From assembly GCF_025128095.1 (NCBI RefSeq), contig NZ_JAHLYT010000070.1, forward strand, positions 1 to 64,000: a DNA stretch of 64,000 nucleotides. The letters are read 5' to 3'. The translations under genes and the position numbers were made by a program. Below are positions 15,920 through 25,446 of this stretch, one piece after another. This stretch comes from Synechococcus sp. CS-1328. Its GTDB lineage: Bacteria; Cyanobacteriota; Cyanobacteriia; PCC-6307; Cyanobiaceae. The notes under the pieces are model-generated. The model was not told the DNA's origin and did not search any database. It saw only the letters and a program-made list of their open reading frames with translations. Position 1 is the stretch's first letter. Every line of letters begins with the position of its first letter.

Positions 15920-17674
15920 TCAGGCCTCCACCACCTGCAGCCGCTCCTCGGCCTGCTGACGCTCCCAGAGGCGCCGATAGGTGCCGCTCTGGCTGATCAG
16001 ATCGCGGTGGTGCCCCTGTTGCACCAGGCGGCCATCCTCCAGCACCAGCACGCGGTCGCAGGCGGCGGCGGCCGAGAGCTGGTGGCTCACCATCAGGATC
16101 GTGCGGCCCTGCTGCTGGCGCACCGAGGCCAGGATTTCAGCGGCGGTGGTGTTGTCCACACTGGCAAGAGCATCGTCGAGCACCAGCAGGGGCGCCTCCA
16201 CCAGCAGGGCCCGGCCCAGGGCGGCGCGCTGGCGCTGACCCCCGCTGAGCGTGATGCCCCGCTCACCCACCAGGGTGGCGTAGCCATCAGGGAAGCCCTT
16301 CACATCGCCTTCGAGGCGGGCCTGCCGGGCCGCCTGCTCGACCCGCTGCAGCGGTGCCTCCGGGACTCCGTAGCGGATGTTGTCGGCCAGGGTGGCGGTG
16401 AACAGATAGCCCTCCTGGGGCACCACCGCCACCCGCTCACGCAGATCCGGCAGCGACAGATCGGTCACGTCGACGCCATCGAGGAACAGCTGACCGGACT
16501 CCACGGTCACCATCCGCCCCAGGGCCCGCACCAGGGTGGTCTTGCCGCAGCCCACCGGCCCCACCACCGCCACCAGCTCGCCGGGCTCGAGCCGGAAGCA
16601 CACATCCACCAGGGCCGGTCGGGGAGCATCGGGGTACCGCACACAGAGGCCGCGGGCCTCCAGCGCCCCCCGGGACGGCTGGGTCGCGGGCACCGGCTGC
16701 ACGGGCGACACGATCTGCGGCTGACGCTGCAGCAGCTCTTCCACCCGCTCCAGGCTCACCTGACCCGTCTGGAAGGTGTTGAGCGTGAAGCCGAGCAGGG
16801 CGGTGGGGAACACCAGCCGCTCCACAAAGAGGATCAGGGCCACCAGATCGCCGATCGTGAGCCGACCGCTCTCCAGCTGGCCGCTGCCCAGGGCCAGCAG
16901 CAGCAGCAGGCTGATCGAGGAAATGCCCTCCAGCAGGGGGAACAGGGTGCTGCGGGTCCGGGCCAGCCCCAGGGCGGCATCGCGATAGACGCGGTTACGG
17001 GCCGCGAAGGCCCCCTGCTCGGTGCGCTCCTGGCCGTAGATCTTGATGGCGCTGATGCCGGAGAGGTCTTCCTGGATCAGGTCGCTGAGGCCCGCCAGGC
17101 TTTCCTGCTGGCGGCGCTGCTGGCGCATCATGCGGCCACCGAACAGGCGCACCACCATCAGCATCAGCGGATACAACCCCACCGCCGCCAGGCTGAGCCA
17201 GGGGTCGATCATCAGCATCGCCGGCAGGGTCAGGGCATAGGCGAGGGCCGTGTTGGTGAGGCTGAGCACGGCGAAGCCCAGCAGCCGGCGCACGTTCTCG
17301 ACATCGCTGGTGGCGCGGCTGATCAGATCACCGCTGCCGGTGGCTTGCACCCAGCCCGGTTCCTGGCGCAGCAAGTGGCTGAAGATGCGCTCCTTGAGGG
17401 TCGCCTCCACCTGGCGGCCCACGCCGAACACCAGCATCCGTGACCACAGCCGAGCCGCCCCCATCACGGTGGCCAGCGCCAGGATCAGCGCCGCCTGGCG
17501 CAGCACGTCCTGCATGGAGAAGCCATCCTGCAGATCGTCGATCACCCCTCGCACCAGCAGGGGAATCGACACGCTCAACAGGTTCACCACCACCAGCGCA
17601 GCCGCCCCGAGCAGCACCGTGCGGCGATGCGGGCGCAGATAGCGAAGGATCAGGGCGAGCCGTGGGGCGCTCAT
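15920..17674 (-). CDS. ABC exporter half-transporter (MsbA-like, membrane plus ATPase)
   Basis: 584 residues: an ABC type I exporter membrane domain with about six helices (1-320) fused to a nucleotide-binding domain. ATPase motifs are intact: Walker A VGPVGCGKTT, Q-loop VVPQEGYLF, signature LSGGQRQR, Walker B LLVLDDALASVD, and H-loop MVSHQL. Such proteins act as dimers exporting lipids, peptides or drugs from the inner membrane; the substrate cannot be told here. Start 17674 (MSAPRLALILRYLRPHRR) fits the elbow helix of the family; the open frame upstream is unrelated in character. It is divergent from the DUF3288 gene, with about 100 bases between. Confidence 0.92.
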   Translation of the reverse strand: MSAPRLALILRYLRPHRRTVLLGAAALVVVNLLSVSIPLLVRGVIDDLQDGFSMQDVLRQAALILALATVMGAARLWSRMLVFGVGRQVEATLKERIFSHLLRQEPGWVQATGSGDLISRATSDVENVRRLLGFAVLSLTNTALAYALTLPAMLMIDPWLSLAAVGLYPLMLMVVRLFGGRMMRQQRRQQESLAGLSDLIQEDLSGISAIKIYGQERTEQGAFAARNRVYRDAALGLARTRSTLFPLLEGISSISLLLLLALGSGQLESGRLTIGDLVALILFVERLVFPTALLGFTLNTFQTGQVSLERVEELLQRQPQIVSPVQPVPATQPSRGALEARGLCVRYPDAPRPALVDVCFRLEPGELVAVVGPVGCGKTTLVRALGRMVTVESGQLFLDGVDVTDLSLPDLRERVAVVPQEGYLFTATLADNIRYGVPEAPLQRVEQAARQARLEGDVKGFPDGYATLVGERGITLSGGQRQRAALGRALLVEAPLLVLDDALASVDNTTAAEILASVRQQQGRTILMVSHQLSAAAACDRVLVLEDGRLVQQGHHRDLISQSGTYRRLWERQQAEERLQVVEA

Positions 17675-17777
17675 GGCAGGGCCGTGCGGCAAAGCGAAGG
17701 TCCAACTTACGGAGGGTGCTCCAGCGCCGCGTCGGCGCCATGCCCCAGGCTGGAACGCTGCCCTGCCCGCGCAGCCC

Positions 17778-18113
17778 ATGGCCTCCGATTCGACGGCCCC
17801 CAACCAGAACGAGCAGAGCCATCCGCTCCACGCCAGCGACCGTGACACGGTCGACCGCCTGCTCGCCGCCGCCACGCCCACCGACGCGGATCTGGTCGAT
17901 GCGGCCCGCCTGCTGATGCGCTACCAGGGCTTCCCCGGCGCCCGCGATGTGCAGGACGATCTGGAGAAGGTGCTGCGCCTCTGGGGGCTGGAGCGGCAGG
18001 CGTTGCATCAGCGCAGCCGCGCCATCTGGGCGGCGGGCTTCCGGCCTGGAGCCGCCGCCGCCGCCAACGAACCGGTGGGGTCGGGCTTCGATACGGCCGA
18101 TCAGGAGACCTGA
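17778..18113 (+). CDS. DUF3288 family protein
   Basis: 111 residues. SDRDTVDRLLAAATPTDADL followed by ARLLMRYQGFPGARDVQDDL and KVLRLWGLERQALHQRSR is the DUF3288 pattern, a small soluble protein family found in cyanobacteria. Its function is unknown. The first 20 residues and the last 20 are low-complexity. Start 17778 is preferred because the longer frame from 17673 overlaps the divergent exporter. It is followed closely by trpD (40 bases), probably in one transcript. Confidence 0.8.
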   Translation: MASDSTAPNQNEQSHPLHASDRDTVDRLLAAATPTDADLVDAARLLMRYQGFPGARDVQDDLEKVLRLWGLERQALHQRSRAIWAAGFRPGAAAAANEPVGSGFDTADQET

Positions 18114-18153
18114 CGGCCCCGATCTCTAGCCTGCCGTCAGCTGTAGCCCTCCG

Positions 18154-19188
18154 ATGGCCCATCCCCTGTCGCCGCCGGCGCTGCTGGAGCAGTTGCTGCA
18201 GGGGCGCGACCTCAGCGGCGAGCAGGCCAGCGCCCTGATGCGGGCCTGGCTGGAGGAACAGCTGGAGCCGGTGCAGACCGGGGCCCTGCTGGCCAGCCTG
18301 CGGGCCAAGGGCGTCAGCGGCGAGGAACTGGCCGCCCTGGCGATGGTGCTACGCCAGGCCTGTCCGTTGCCCGGGCCCCGGCCGCCCCTGTTCCTGGTGG
18401 ATACCTGCGGCACCGGTGGGGATGGGGCTGACAGCTTCAACATCTCCACCGCCGTGGCCTTCGTGGCGGCCGCTGCCGGCGCCCACGTGGCCAAGCACGG
18501 CAACCGCAGTGCCAGCGGGCGGGTGGGCTCGGCCGACGTGCTCGAAGCCCTCGGCCTGCGGCTGCAGGCTCCCCAGCCCCAGGTGGTGGCGGCCCTGGAA
18601 GAAACGGGGCTCACCTTCCTGTTCGCGCCGGGCTGGCATCCGGCCCTGGTGGGACTGGCCCCCCTGCGGCGCAGCCTCGGAGTGCGCACCGTGTTCAACC
18701 TGCTCGGACCGCTGGTGAACCCGCTGCGGCCCGATGCCCAGGTGCTCGGCGTGGCCCGTGCCGATCTGCTGGATCCGATGGCCGAGGCCCTGCAACGCCT
18801 CGGCCTGGGGCGGGCCGTGGTGGTGTACGGCCATGGCGGCCTCGATGAGGCCTCCCTGTCGGGCCCCAATGCGCTGCGGTTGCTGGAGAACGGCACGCTT
18901 CGCCAGGAGACGCTCGACCCCGCCGAGCTTGGCCTTAGCCCGGCCCCACTGGCGGCCCTGGCCGGCGGTGATGTCGCCACCAATGCGGCGATCCTCGAAG
19001 CCGTGCTGCAGGGCCGCGGCACCACCGCCCAGCGCGATGTGGTGGCCCTCAACGCCGCCCTGGTGCTCTGGGCCGCCGGCCGGGCAGCCTCGATCCCGAC
19101 GGGTCTCGAGCAGGCACTGGGGGTGCTGAACGGCGACGGGGCCTGGCAGCGTCTGCTGGCCCTGCGGCACCAGCTGGCCGAAGCCTGA
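18154..19188 (+). CDS. trpD: anthranilate phosphoribosyltransferase TrpD
   Basis: 344 residues, the normal length. TrpD joins anthranilate and PRPP in the second dedicated step of tryptophan synthesis. The PRPP/Mg sites are clear: [38 protein letters not shown], and [28 protein letters not shown] and [14 protein letters not shown] complete the fold. There is no fused amidotransferase. trpF lies 17 kb to the left, so the pathway is dispersed as usual in cyanobacteria. carA follows 38 bases downstream. Confidence 0.96.
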   Translation: MAHPLSPPALLEQLLQGRDLSGEQASALMRAWLEEQLEPVQTGALLASLRAKGVSGEELAALAMVLRQACPLPGPRPPLFLVDTCGTGGDGADSFNISTAVAFVAAAAGAHVAKHGNRSASGRVGSADVLEALGLRLQAPQPQVVAALEETGLTFLFAPGWHPALVGLAPLRRSLGVRTVFNLLGPLVNPLRPDAQVLGVARADLLDPMAEALQRLGLGRAVVVYGHGGLDEASLSGPNALRLLENGTLRQETLDPAELGLSPAPLAALAGGDVATNAAILEAVLQGRGTTAQRDVVALNAALVLWAAGRAASIPTGLEQALGVLNGDGAWQRLLALRHQLAEA

Positions 19189-19226
19189 GGCTTGGCAGCG
19201 AACACTCCCCGCCAGGGTCTTCAGGG

Positions 19227-20408
19227 ATGATCGAGACGATGTCGCACCTGAGCGCCGTGCCTGAGCCCACCTCCGCCGCCCTGCTGGTGCTCGCCGATGG
19301 CACCCTGCTGCGCGGCACGGCCTTCGGGGCGATCGGCACCGCCCTGGGTGAGGTGGTGTTCAACACCGGCATGAGCGGGTACCAGGAAGTGATGACCGAC
19401 CCGAGCTACACGGGGCAACTGGTCACCTTCACCTATCCGGAGCTGGGCAACACCGGAGTCAACGCCGCCGATCAGGAGGCGGAAGCGCCCCACGTGCGTG
19501 GCGTGATCGCCCGCCAGCTGTCACCGGTGGCCAGCAGCTGGCGGTCCGAGTGCGATCTCGATGGCTGGCTGCAGCAGCATGGGGTCGTGGGCATCCGCGG
19601 CATCGACACCCGTGCTCTGGTGCGCCATCTGCGCGAGGGCGGCGCCATCAACGGGGCGATCAGCAGCGACGGCACCACCCCCCAGGCCCTGCTGGATCAG
19701 GTGCGTGAGGCCCCGGCGATGACTGGCCTGAACCTGGCCGAACAGGTGAGCACCCGCCAGCCCTACGACTGGGATCGTCCCTGCGCGGCCGGCTTCGATA
19801 CGCGCCTGCAGCCGGGGCCGGAGCAGCCCTTCCGGGTGGTGGCGATCGATTTCGGCATCAAGCGGGCCATCCTCGATCGGCTCGTGGCCCACGGCTGCAC
19901 GGTCACGGTGCTGCCATCCGATGCCAGCCTGAAGCAGGTGCTGGCGCTGCAGCCGGAGGGGGTGTTCCTCTCCAACGGCCCCGGCGATCCGTCGGCGGTG
20001 AGCAGCGGCATCCGGCTGGCCGAGGGTCTGCTGGAGCAGCCCGATCTGCCGGTGTTCGGCATCTGCCTCGGTCACCAGATCCTCGGCCTTGCCCTGGGCG
20101 GCCGCACCTTCAAGCTCGGTTACGGCCACCGCGGCCTCAACCATCCCTGCGGCTCACCGGGTTCGGTGGAGATCACCAGCCAGAACCATGGCTTCGCGAT
20201 CGATGCCACCTCCCTGCCCGAAGAGCGGGTGGCGGTGACCCATCTCAACCTCAACGACGGCACGGTGGCGGCCCTGGCCCTGCGGCACCAACCGGTGTTC
20301 GGTGTGCAGTACCACCCGGAAGCCAGCCCCGGCCCCCACGACGCCGATCACCATTTCGGCCGCTTCGCGGCGCTGATGGCGGAGCGGCGTCTGGAGAGGG
20401 CGCACTGA
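19227..20408 (+). CDS. carA: carbamoyl-phosphate synthase small subunit CarA
   Basis: 393 residues. The small subunit hydrolyses glutamine and passes ammonia to CarB for arginine and pyrimidine synthesis. The N-terminal domain has [38 protein letters not shown]. The C-terminal amidotransferase has [12 protein letters not shown], the nucleophile in [25 protein letters not shown], and the catalytic His/Glu in [13 protein letters not shown]. The start may be 19227 or the ATG four codons later at 19239. carB is not in the window. Confidence 0.96.
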   Translation: MIETMSHLSAVPEPTSAALLVLADGTLLRGTAFGAIGTALGEVVFNTGMSGYQEVMTDPSYTGQLVTFTYPELGNTGVNAADQEAEAPHVRGVIARQLSPVASSWRSECDLDGWLQQHGVVGIRGIDTRALVRHLREGGAINGAISSDGTTPQALLDQVREAPAMTGLNLAEQVSTRQPYDWDRPCAAGFDTRLQPGPEQPFRVVAIDFGIKRAILDRLVAHGCTVTVLPSDASLKQVLALQPEGVFLSNGPGDPSAVSSGIRLAEGLLEQPDLPVFGICLGHQILGLALGGRTFKLGYGHRGLNHPCGSPGSVEITSQNHGFAIDATSLPEERVAVTHLNLNDGTVAALALRHQPVFGVQYHPEASPGPHDADHHFGRFAALMAERRLERAH

Positions 20409-20475
20409 AATGGCTGCGACCAGCCTGTCTCATCTGCAGTCTGTGTCAGCTCCAGGACGTTTGCGGCGATATCCC

Positions 20476-20481
20476 TACACT
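20476..20481 (+). promoter_or_regulatory. possible -10 element for the STAS gene
   Basis: The hexamer TACACT lies 15 bases before the GTG at 20497, inside the 3' spacer after carA. If used, the leader would be only a few bases long. This supports the GTG as the true start over an ATG at 20410. Confidence 0.3.
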
Positions 20482-20496
20482 GCGCGCATTCGTCCT

Positions 20497-20883
20497 GTGA
20501 CGGGAGCTGGAGCGATCAACGACCTGCAACGACTCACGGTGTCCCTGCGCGGCGGTTGCGAGCGTCGCAGCGATTGTCTGCTGTTTCATTTCACCGGCCA
20601 GCTTGACGCCTATTCGGACAAGCAGTTCAACGAATTCGTTGGTGCCCAGCGCACCGGCGCGGCCCTGCCTGTGGTGATCGACCTCAGCCGGATCGATTTC
20701 ATCGATTCCTCCGGTCTCGGCGCCCTGGTACAGCTCGCCAAGCAGTGCACCACCGATGGCACCGGCTTCGTGGTGGTGGGCAATGCCCGCGTGGTGCAGA
20801 CCGTGAAGCTGGTGCGGCTCGAAGCCTTCCTCCACCTGCAGCCTGACCTGCCCACGGCCCTGGCCAGCCTTGCCACCGCCTGA
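20497..20883 (+). CDS. STAS-domain anti-sigma-factor antagonist
   Basis: 128 residues forming one STAS domain of the SpoIIAA type. The phosphorylatable serine sits in RIDFIDSSGLGALVQL (DSSG), preceded by LPVVIDLS and LFHFTGQLDAYS. In partner switching such proteins bind anti-sigma kinases unless phosphorylated, and PP2C phosphatases reactivate them. Start placed at GTG 20497; the frame is open back to an ATG at 20410, but those residues (MAATSLSHLQSV...) look non-coding. The last 14 bases overlap the TTG start of mrnC. No kinase gene is adjacent. Confidence 0.82.
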   Translation: MTGAGAINDLQRLTVSLRGGCERRSDCLLFHFTGQLDAYSDKQFNEFVGAQRTGAALPVVIDLSRIDFIDSSGLGALVQLAKQCTTDGTGFVVVGNARVVQTVKLVRLEAFLHLQPDLPTALASLATA

Positions 20884-21316
20884 GACGGCAGCCAGGGCCA
20901 GCTCAGCAGCGGCTTCCTCCACAGCCTGGCTGGCGGCCATTCCTGCCCTGCCACCAGGCATGGCTCTGGGCCCTCTGCAGCTGGCCTGGCTTGGGGATGC
21001 CGTCTGGGAGCTGCATCAGCGGCGGCGTCACTGCGATCGGGCCGAGCGCTCCGTCACCCTGCACCGGGCCGTGGTGGGGGCCGTGAAGGCGGAGGCCCAG
21101 GCCATCGCCCTGCTGCGGCTTGAGCCGCTGCTGGACGAGCAGGAACGCGACCTGGTGCGGCGGGGTCGCAATCGGGCCGGTCGAGGACCGCGGCGGGGTG
21201 ATCCGGCCATCTACGGACAGGCGACGGGATTTGAGACAATGGTGGGCTGGCTCTTTTTGCAGAATCCGCAGCGGCTCGCCAAGCTGCTCGATCACCTGGA
21301 GGAGACCGACCCATAA
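20870..21316 (+). CDS. mrnC: Mini-ribonuclease 3 (MrnC)
   Basis: 148 residues from a TTG start; an ATG at 20960 would give 118. It is an RNase III catalytic domain without the dsRNA-binding domain, a layout that defines Mini-III, the enzyme trimming 23S rRNA ends. LAWLGDAVWELHQR carries the signature Asp. KAEAQAIALLRLEPLLDEQE and GRNRAGRGPRRGDPAIYGQATGFETMVGWLFLQ hold the remaining blocks, the last with the conserved Glu. It overlaps the STAS gene by 14 bases and is followed 25 bases later by rlmB, another 23S rRNA maturation enzyme. Confidence 0.85.
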   Translation: MPPPETAARASSAAASSTAWLAAIPALPPGMALGPLQLAWLGDAVWELHQRRRHCDRAERSVTLHRAVVGAVKAEAQAIALLRLEPLLDEQERDLVRRGRNRAGRGPRRGDPAIYGQATGFETMVGWLFLQNPQRLAKLLDHLEETDP

Positions 21317-21341
21317 CCCCGTTCCATCCGCCGACATCACC

Positions 21342-23414
21342 ATGAGCCCAAGGTTCGATCGCCAACCGGACAAGTCCATCGGCCGGGGAGGACGGGACGG
21401 AGCACGTGATGGCGGGCGCGAGGGTCGACGGGACGGAGCCCGCGATGGCGGCCGTGACGCAGGACGGGACGGTGGACGGGACGGGGAGCGACATCCCCGC
21501 TTCGGCCGGCCGCGCCCGGGAGGCACCATCGGTCGGGGCAGCTGGGGAGGAGGACGCCCCGATGCCCGCGCCGAGGGGGGGGCCGGTCGTCCTGATGGGC
21601 AGCGACCGGAGGCGCGCCGAATCGAACGGACCCGGCCGGAAGGCAGCCGCAGCGAGGGGCGACGCCCCGCCGGCCAGGGGGGACGTTTCGAGCCCCGCGG
21701 CCAGATGCGTGATCGCGGCGGCGATCGGCCCTTCGGCAAGCCGCCCCAGCGCTTCGCCGGCCGCAGCGATGCCCGCGACGAGCGCGGTGATCGGCCGGAG
21801 CGGCGACCGGAAGGGCGCAGCTTCGAACGACGGCCCTTTGAAGCCCGCGGCGACGACAGCACGGGTGAACTGCGTCGGGGTGGGATGGAACGGGGCGAAC
21901 CGCGCCGCTACGAGGGGCGTGGAGCCGGCAGCAGCCGTTTCGCCGCCGGGGGTTCCCGCTTCGCAGCTGGTGGTTCTCGATCTGCCGGCGGTAGCTCCCG
22001 TTTCGCCGGCGGCGGCTCCCGCTTCGCCGCCGGTGGCTCCCGTTTTGCCGGCAGCAGCAGCCGCGATGGCAGCCGGTTCAGCCGGCCGGGCCGAAGCGAC
22101 GAACGCCCGCCGGCCAGCCGCCAGGAGCCCGAACCCAGCGGCGAATCGGAAAGCTTCAGCAGCGACACCCCGCCGGATCTGCTCTGGGGCCGTCATGCCG
22201 CCCAGGCGGCTCTGGAAAGCGGCCGGCCGATTCACCGGGTCTGGTGCACGCCGGAGATGCGCTTCAGCCCCAAATTCCTGCAGCTGCTGCGGGAGGCCAA
22301 GGCCAGCGGCGTGCTCGTGGAGGAGGTCACCTGGGCCCGCCTCGGCCAGCTCACCAGCGGGGCCGTGCATCAAGGGATCGTGCTGCAGACCGCCGCGGCC
22401 GAAACCCTCGATCTGCCCAGCCTGATCGAAGGCTGTCGGGAGATCGGCGAACCGCCCCTGCTGATGGCCCTCGACAGCGTCACCGACCCCCACAACCTGG
22501 GCGCGATCGCCCGCAGCGCCGAAGCCCTCGGGGCCCATGGCCTGGTCCTGCCCCAACGCCGCAGTGCCGGCCTCACCGGCTCGGTGGCCAAGGTGGCCGC
22601 CGGAGCCCTCGAACATCTGCCGGTGGCCCGGGTGGTGAACCTCAACCGCGCCCTGGACACCCTCAAGAAGGAGGGCTATCGCGTCGTGGGGCTGGCCAGC
22701 GAAGGCAGCGTCACCCTCGAAGAGGCTGACCTGGATGGTCCGCTGGTGATCGTCACCGGTTCAGAAGGTGACGGACTCTCGATGCTCACCCGCCGCTCCT
22801 GCGACCAACTGGTGCGGATTCCCCTACGGGGCGCCACCCCCAGCCTCAATGCCTCGGTGGCCACGGCCCTGATGCTCTACGAGGTGGCCCGCCGCGGCTG
22901 GATGAAGACGGTGCTTGGCTCCGCTCCGGCTCCGCGGATCGTGCGTCCGGCCATGCCCAGTGCCGCGGCCGTCCCGATGCCGGCGATGTCCAGCGAACCC
23001 GAACTGGACGACGAAGACGCGCCCGAGGCCACCGCGCCCAAGGAAGCCGTCCACAGCCACGGGCAGATCCAGGAAGCCGACGACGAGCTCGACACCTTCG
23101 AGGACGGCCCTGCCGATCTCGGCATTGCCCATCCAGAGACGACCGATCTCGAGACCGTTGATCTAGAGACTGCCGATCTAGAGACTGCCCCTCCAGAGGC
23201 TGTCCAGCTCGACACTCCCCTCCTGGACACCGTCGAACCCAACCCTACCGATCACGACGCTGCCGATCTCCCCCTGGCCGGCGCCAGTGCTGCCCAGATC
23301 CATTCTGATGACAGCAGCGCAGCTGATGCTGAGGCCAGCGACGGCTTCGCCGCCTCTGAGGCTGAGGCCGCCTATGGCGGCGCTTCCGCCTTTGACGGAG
23401 ATATCCGCCTCTGA
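21342..23414 (+). CDS. rlmB: 23S rRNA 2'-O-methyltransferase RlmB (TrmH/SpoU family) with long charged tails
   Basis: 690 residues; the catalytic part alone is about 250. Residues 1-270 are an Arg/Gly/Asp-rich low-complexity region with repeats such as RDGARDGGR and GGSRFAAG. The substrate-binding domain begins at LLWGRHAAQAALESGRPI. SPOUT motifs are complete: DPHNLGAIARSAEALG, VTGSEGDGLS, and LRGATPSLNASVATALMLYE, giving the knotted SAM site. After residue ~530 comes an acidic Asp/Glu/Thr-rich tail with repeated DLET units. RlmB methylates a 23S rRNA guanosine. The ATG at 21342 starts just before the RG-rich part and follows mrnC by 25 bases. Overlapping long frames on this stretch are composition shadows. 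Confidence 0.9.
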   Translation: MSPRFDRQPDKSIGRGGRDGARDGGREGRRDGARDGGRDAGRDGGRDGERHPRFGRPRPGGTIGRGSWGGGRPDARAEGGAGRPDGQRPEARRIERTRPEGSRSEGRRPAGQGGRFEPRGQMRDRGGDRPFGKPPQRFAGRSDARDERGDRPERRPEGRSFERRPFEARGDDSTGELRRGGMERGEPRRYEGRGAGSSRFAAGGSRFAAGGSRSAGGSSRFAGGGSRFAAGGSRFAGSSSRDGSRFSRPGRSDERPPASRQEPEPSGESESFSSDTPPDLLWGRHAAQAALESGRPIHRVWCTPEMRFSPKFLQLLREAKASGVLVEEVTWARLGQLTSGAVHQGIVLQTAAAETLDLPSLIEGCREIGEPPLLMALDSVTDPHNLGAIARSAEALGAHGLVLPQRRSAGLTGSVAKVAAGALEHLPVARVVNLNRALDTLKKEGYRVVGLASEGSVTLEEADLDGPLVIVTGSEGDGLSMLTRRSCDQLVRIPLRGATPSLNASVATALMLYEVARRGWMKTVLGSAPAPRIVRPAMPSAAAVPMPAMSSEPELDDEDAPEATAPKEAVHSHGQIQEADDELDTFEDGPADLGIAHPETTDLETVDLETADLETAPPEAVQLDTPLLDTVEPNPTDHDAADLPLAGASAAQIHSDDSSAADAEASDGFAASEAEAAYGGASAFDGDIRL

Positions 23415-23474
23415 CGGCATGGCGATTCAGGGGCCGGTGATCTGGGCAGAATGGAAGGGACTGGCGCCCTTTTG

Positions 23475-23735
23475 ATGAATCCCCTGCTCTGGCCCACGCG
23501 GAGTGTTGTGAATGGGCTGGGACTGGCCTGGTGGGCCCGGATCGAAACCCACGACCCCGAAGCCGTGTACTGGTTCGGCCCCTTCCTGCGGCGCCGTTCG
23601 TTGGAGGCCGCCCTGCCGGCCTTCCTCGCCGATCTCTCCGAAGAGAAGCCCGGCTCGATCGAGCACGAGCTGGTGCGCACCCACAAGAGCGAACCGCTGA
23701 CCGAATTCCCAGACGACGGCGAGGCTGCCGGCTGA
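23475..23735 (+). CDS. DUF1816 family protein
   Basis: 86 residues. LAWWARIETHDPEAVYWFGPFLRRRSLE and AFLADLSEEKPGSIEHELVRTHK follow the DUF1816 pattern (WW.EI.T..P...Y.FGPF). This is a cyanobacterial family, occasionally found near phycobilisome genes, without firm function. Start 23475 is favoured over 23451 by family alignment. It lies 60 bases after rlmB and 62 before gatA. Confidence 0.75.
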   Translation: MNPLLWPTRSVVNGLGLAWWARIETHDPEAVYWFGPFLRRRSLEAALPAFLADLSEEKPGSIEHELVRTHKSEPLTEFPDDGEAAG

Positions 23736-23797
23736 GGACCATGCCCACTGGCGAGGGTGCTGACTGATAGCGTCCATCGCAGTCGTGATCAGGGTGG

Positions 23798-25258
23798 ATG
23801 GGGATCGCCGCATGGCGTGAGCAGCTGAACAGCGGCGAGGTGTCCGCCCGCGAGCTCACCGATCACCATCTGGCCCGCATCGAGGCCGTGGATCCCACCA
23901 TCCACGCCTTCCTCGAGGTGACTGCCGATCGCGCCCGCGCCGACGCCGACCGCATCGATGCCGCCCGTGCCGCCGGTGAAGAGCTCCCCCCCCTGGCCGG
24001 CGTTCCCCTGGCGATCAAGGACAACCTCTGCACCAAGGGCATCCGCACCACCTGCTCCAGCCGCATGCTGGAGAGCTTCGTTCCGCCCTACGAATCCACC
24101 GTCACCGAGCGGCTCTGGAACGCCGGCGGTGTGCTGCTGGGCAAGACCAACCTCGATGAGTTCGCCATGGGCAGCTCCACCGAGACCTCAGCCTTCGGAC
24201 CCAGCCGCAATCCCTGGGACCCCGACTGCGTGCCGGGCGGCAGCTCCGGCGGCAGCTCCGCCGCTGTGGCAGCCGGCGAAGGCCTCGCCGCCCTCGGCTC
24301 AGACACGGGTGGATCGATCCGCCAGCCCGCCTCCTTCTGCGGGGTGGTGGGCCTCAAACCCACCTACGGCCGGGTGAGCCGCTGGGGGCTGGTGGCCTTC
24401 GCCAGTTCCCTCGATCAGGTGGGACCCTTCGCCACCAGCGTGGCCGATGCGGCCGAGATTCTGCAGGTGATCGCCGGCGCCGACCCCCGCGATGCCACCT
24501 GCCTCAAGGCACCCGTTCCCGATTACGTGGCCGCGCTGCGCCAGCCGGTGGCGGGCCTGCGGGTCGGCCTGGTGCGCGAGTGCTTCGAAGCCGAAGGGCT
24601 CGACCCGGAAGTGAAGGCCTCGGTGCTGGCCGCCGCAGCCCAGCTCGAAGCCCTCGGCTGCGACCTGGTGGATGTGAGCTGCCCGCGTTTCAACGACGGC
24701 ATCGCCACCTACTACGTGATCGCACCCTCGGAGGCCAGCGCCAACCTTGCCCGCTACGACGGCGTCAAGTACGGCTACCGGGCCGAAGGTGCCGGCGGCC
24801 TGGCCGAGATGACCTCCCGCAGCCGCGCCGAGGGCTTCGGCGACGAGGTGCAGCGCCGCATCCTGATCGGCACCTACGCGCTCTCGGCCGGCTATGTGGA
24901 TGCCTTCTACAAGAAGGCCCAGCAGGTGCGCACCCTCATCCGCCGCGATTTCAATCGCGCCTTCGAGACGGTGGACGTGCTGCTCACCCCCACCTCCCCC
25001 ACCACCGCCTTCCGCTTCGGCGCCCACAGCGACGACCCCCTGGCCATGTACCTGGCCGACCTGCTGACCATCCCGGCCAACATGGCGGGGTTGCCGGCGA
25101 TCAGCGTTCCCTGCGGCTTCGATTCAAAAGGCCTGCCGATCGGCCTGCAGCTGATCACGGGCGTGCTGGAAGAAGAGCGCCTGCTGCAGGTGGCGCATCA
25201 CTACGAGCAAGCCGCCGCTGTGATGGCCAGCCGCCCGGAAGCCGCCCTGGTGCCCTGA
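23798..25258 (+). CDS. gatA: Asp-tRNA(Asn)/Glu-tRNA(Gln) amidotransferase subunit A
   Basis: 486 residues, full length. GatA is the amidase-signature subunit that hydrolyses glutamine and amidates misacylated Glu-tRNA(Gln). The Ser-cisSer-Lys triad is visible: Lys in [14 protein letters not shown], and the Gly/Ser block [16 protein letters not shown] followed by [32 protein letters not shown] and [21 protein letters not shown] are the late conserved blocks. gatB and gatC are elsewhere, normal for cyanobacteria. Cyanobacteria lack GlnRS, so the gene is essential. Confidence 0.96.
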   Translation: MGIAAWREQLNSGEVSARELTDHHLARIEAVDPTIHAFLEVTADRARADADRIDAARAAGEELPPLAGVPLAIKDNLCTKGIRTTCSSRMLESFVPPYESTVTERLWNAGGVLLGKTNLDEFAMGSSTETSAFGPSRNPWDPDCVPGGSSGGSSAAVAAGEGLAALGSDTGGSIRQPASFCGVVGLKPTYGRVSRWGLVAFASSLDQVGPFATSVADAAEILQVIAGADPRDATCLKAPVPDYVAALRQPVAGLRVGLVRECFEAEGLDPEVKASVLAAAAQLEALGCDLVDVSCPRFNDGIATYYVIAPSEASANLARYDGVKYGYRAEGAGGLAEMTSRSRAEGFGDEVQRRILIGTYALSAGYVDAFYKKAQQVRTLIRRDFNRAFETVDVLLTPTSPTTAFRFGAHSDDPLAMYLADLLTIPANMAGLPAISVPCGFDSKGLPIGLQLITGVLEEERLLQVAHHYEQAAAVMASRPEAALVP

Positions 25259-25446
25259 GCCATACCGCTGCCCTGGCCCGGAATCGCAGGCGGCACCAGG
25301 AGCACCAGATCCGGTGTTTCAGAGCGATACAGCTGCTCTGACACCCCGTATCTAGGGTGAATCAGGTCCAGCGGGCCTAGGGTGCACGGGGCTCCGTTGT
25401 CTGCGGTGGCCTGCCGTCCCCAGCCCGTTTCACCCCAGGCATCACC
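25259..25446. other. gatA-dnaE intergenic region
   Basis: 188 bases. An inverted pair CAGAGC (25320-25325) and GCTCTG (25335-25340) forms a small hairpin without a T-run. It could slow transcription out of gatA or be an operator. The dnaE promoter must be here, but no convincing -35/-10 pair is seen. Confidence 0.35.

Noticed and set aside
21406-22425. 339-codon frame overlapping rlmB
   Set aside because: A frame shadow of the GC-rich RG-repeat region; rlmB motifs lie in the other frame.
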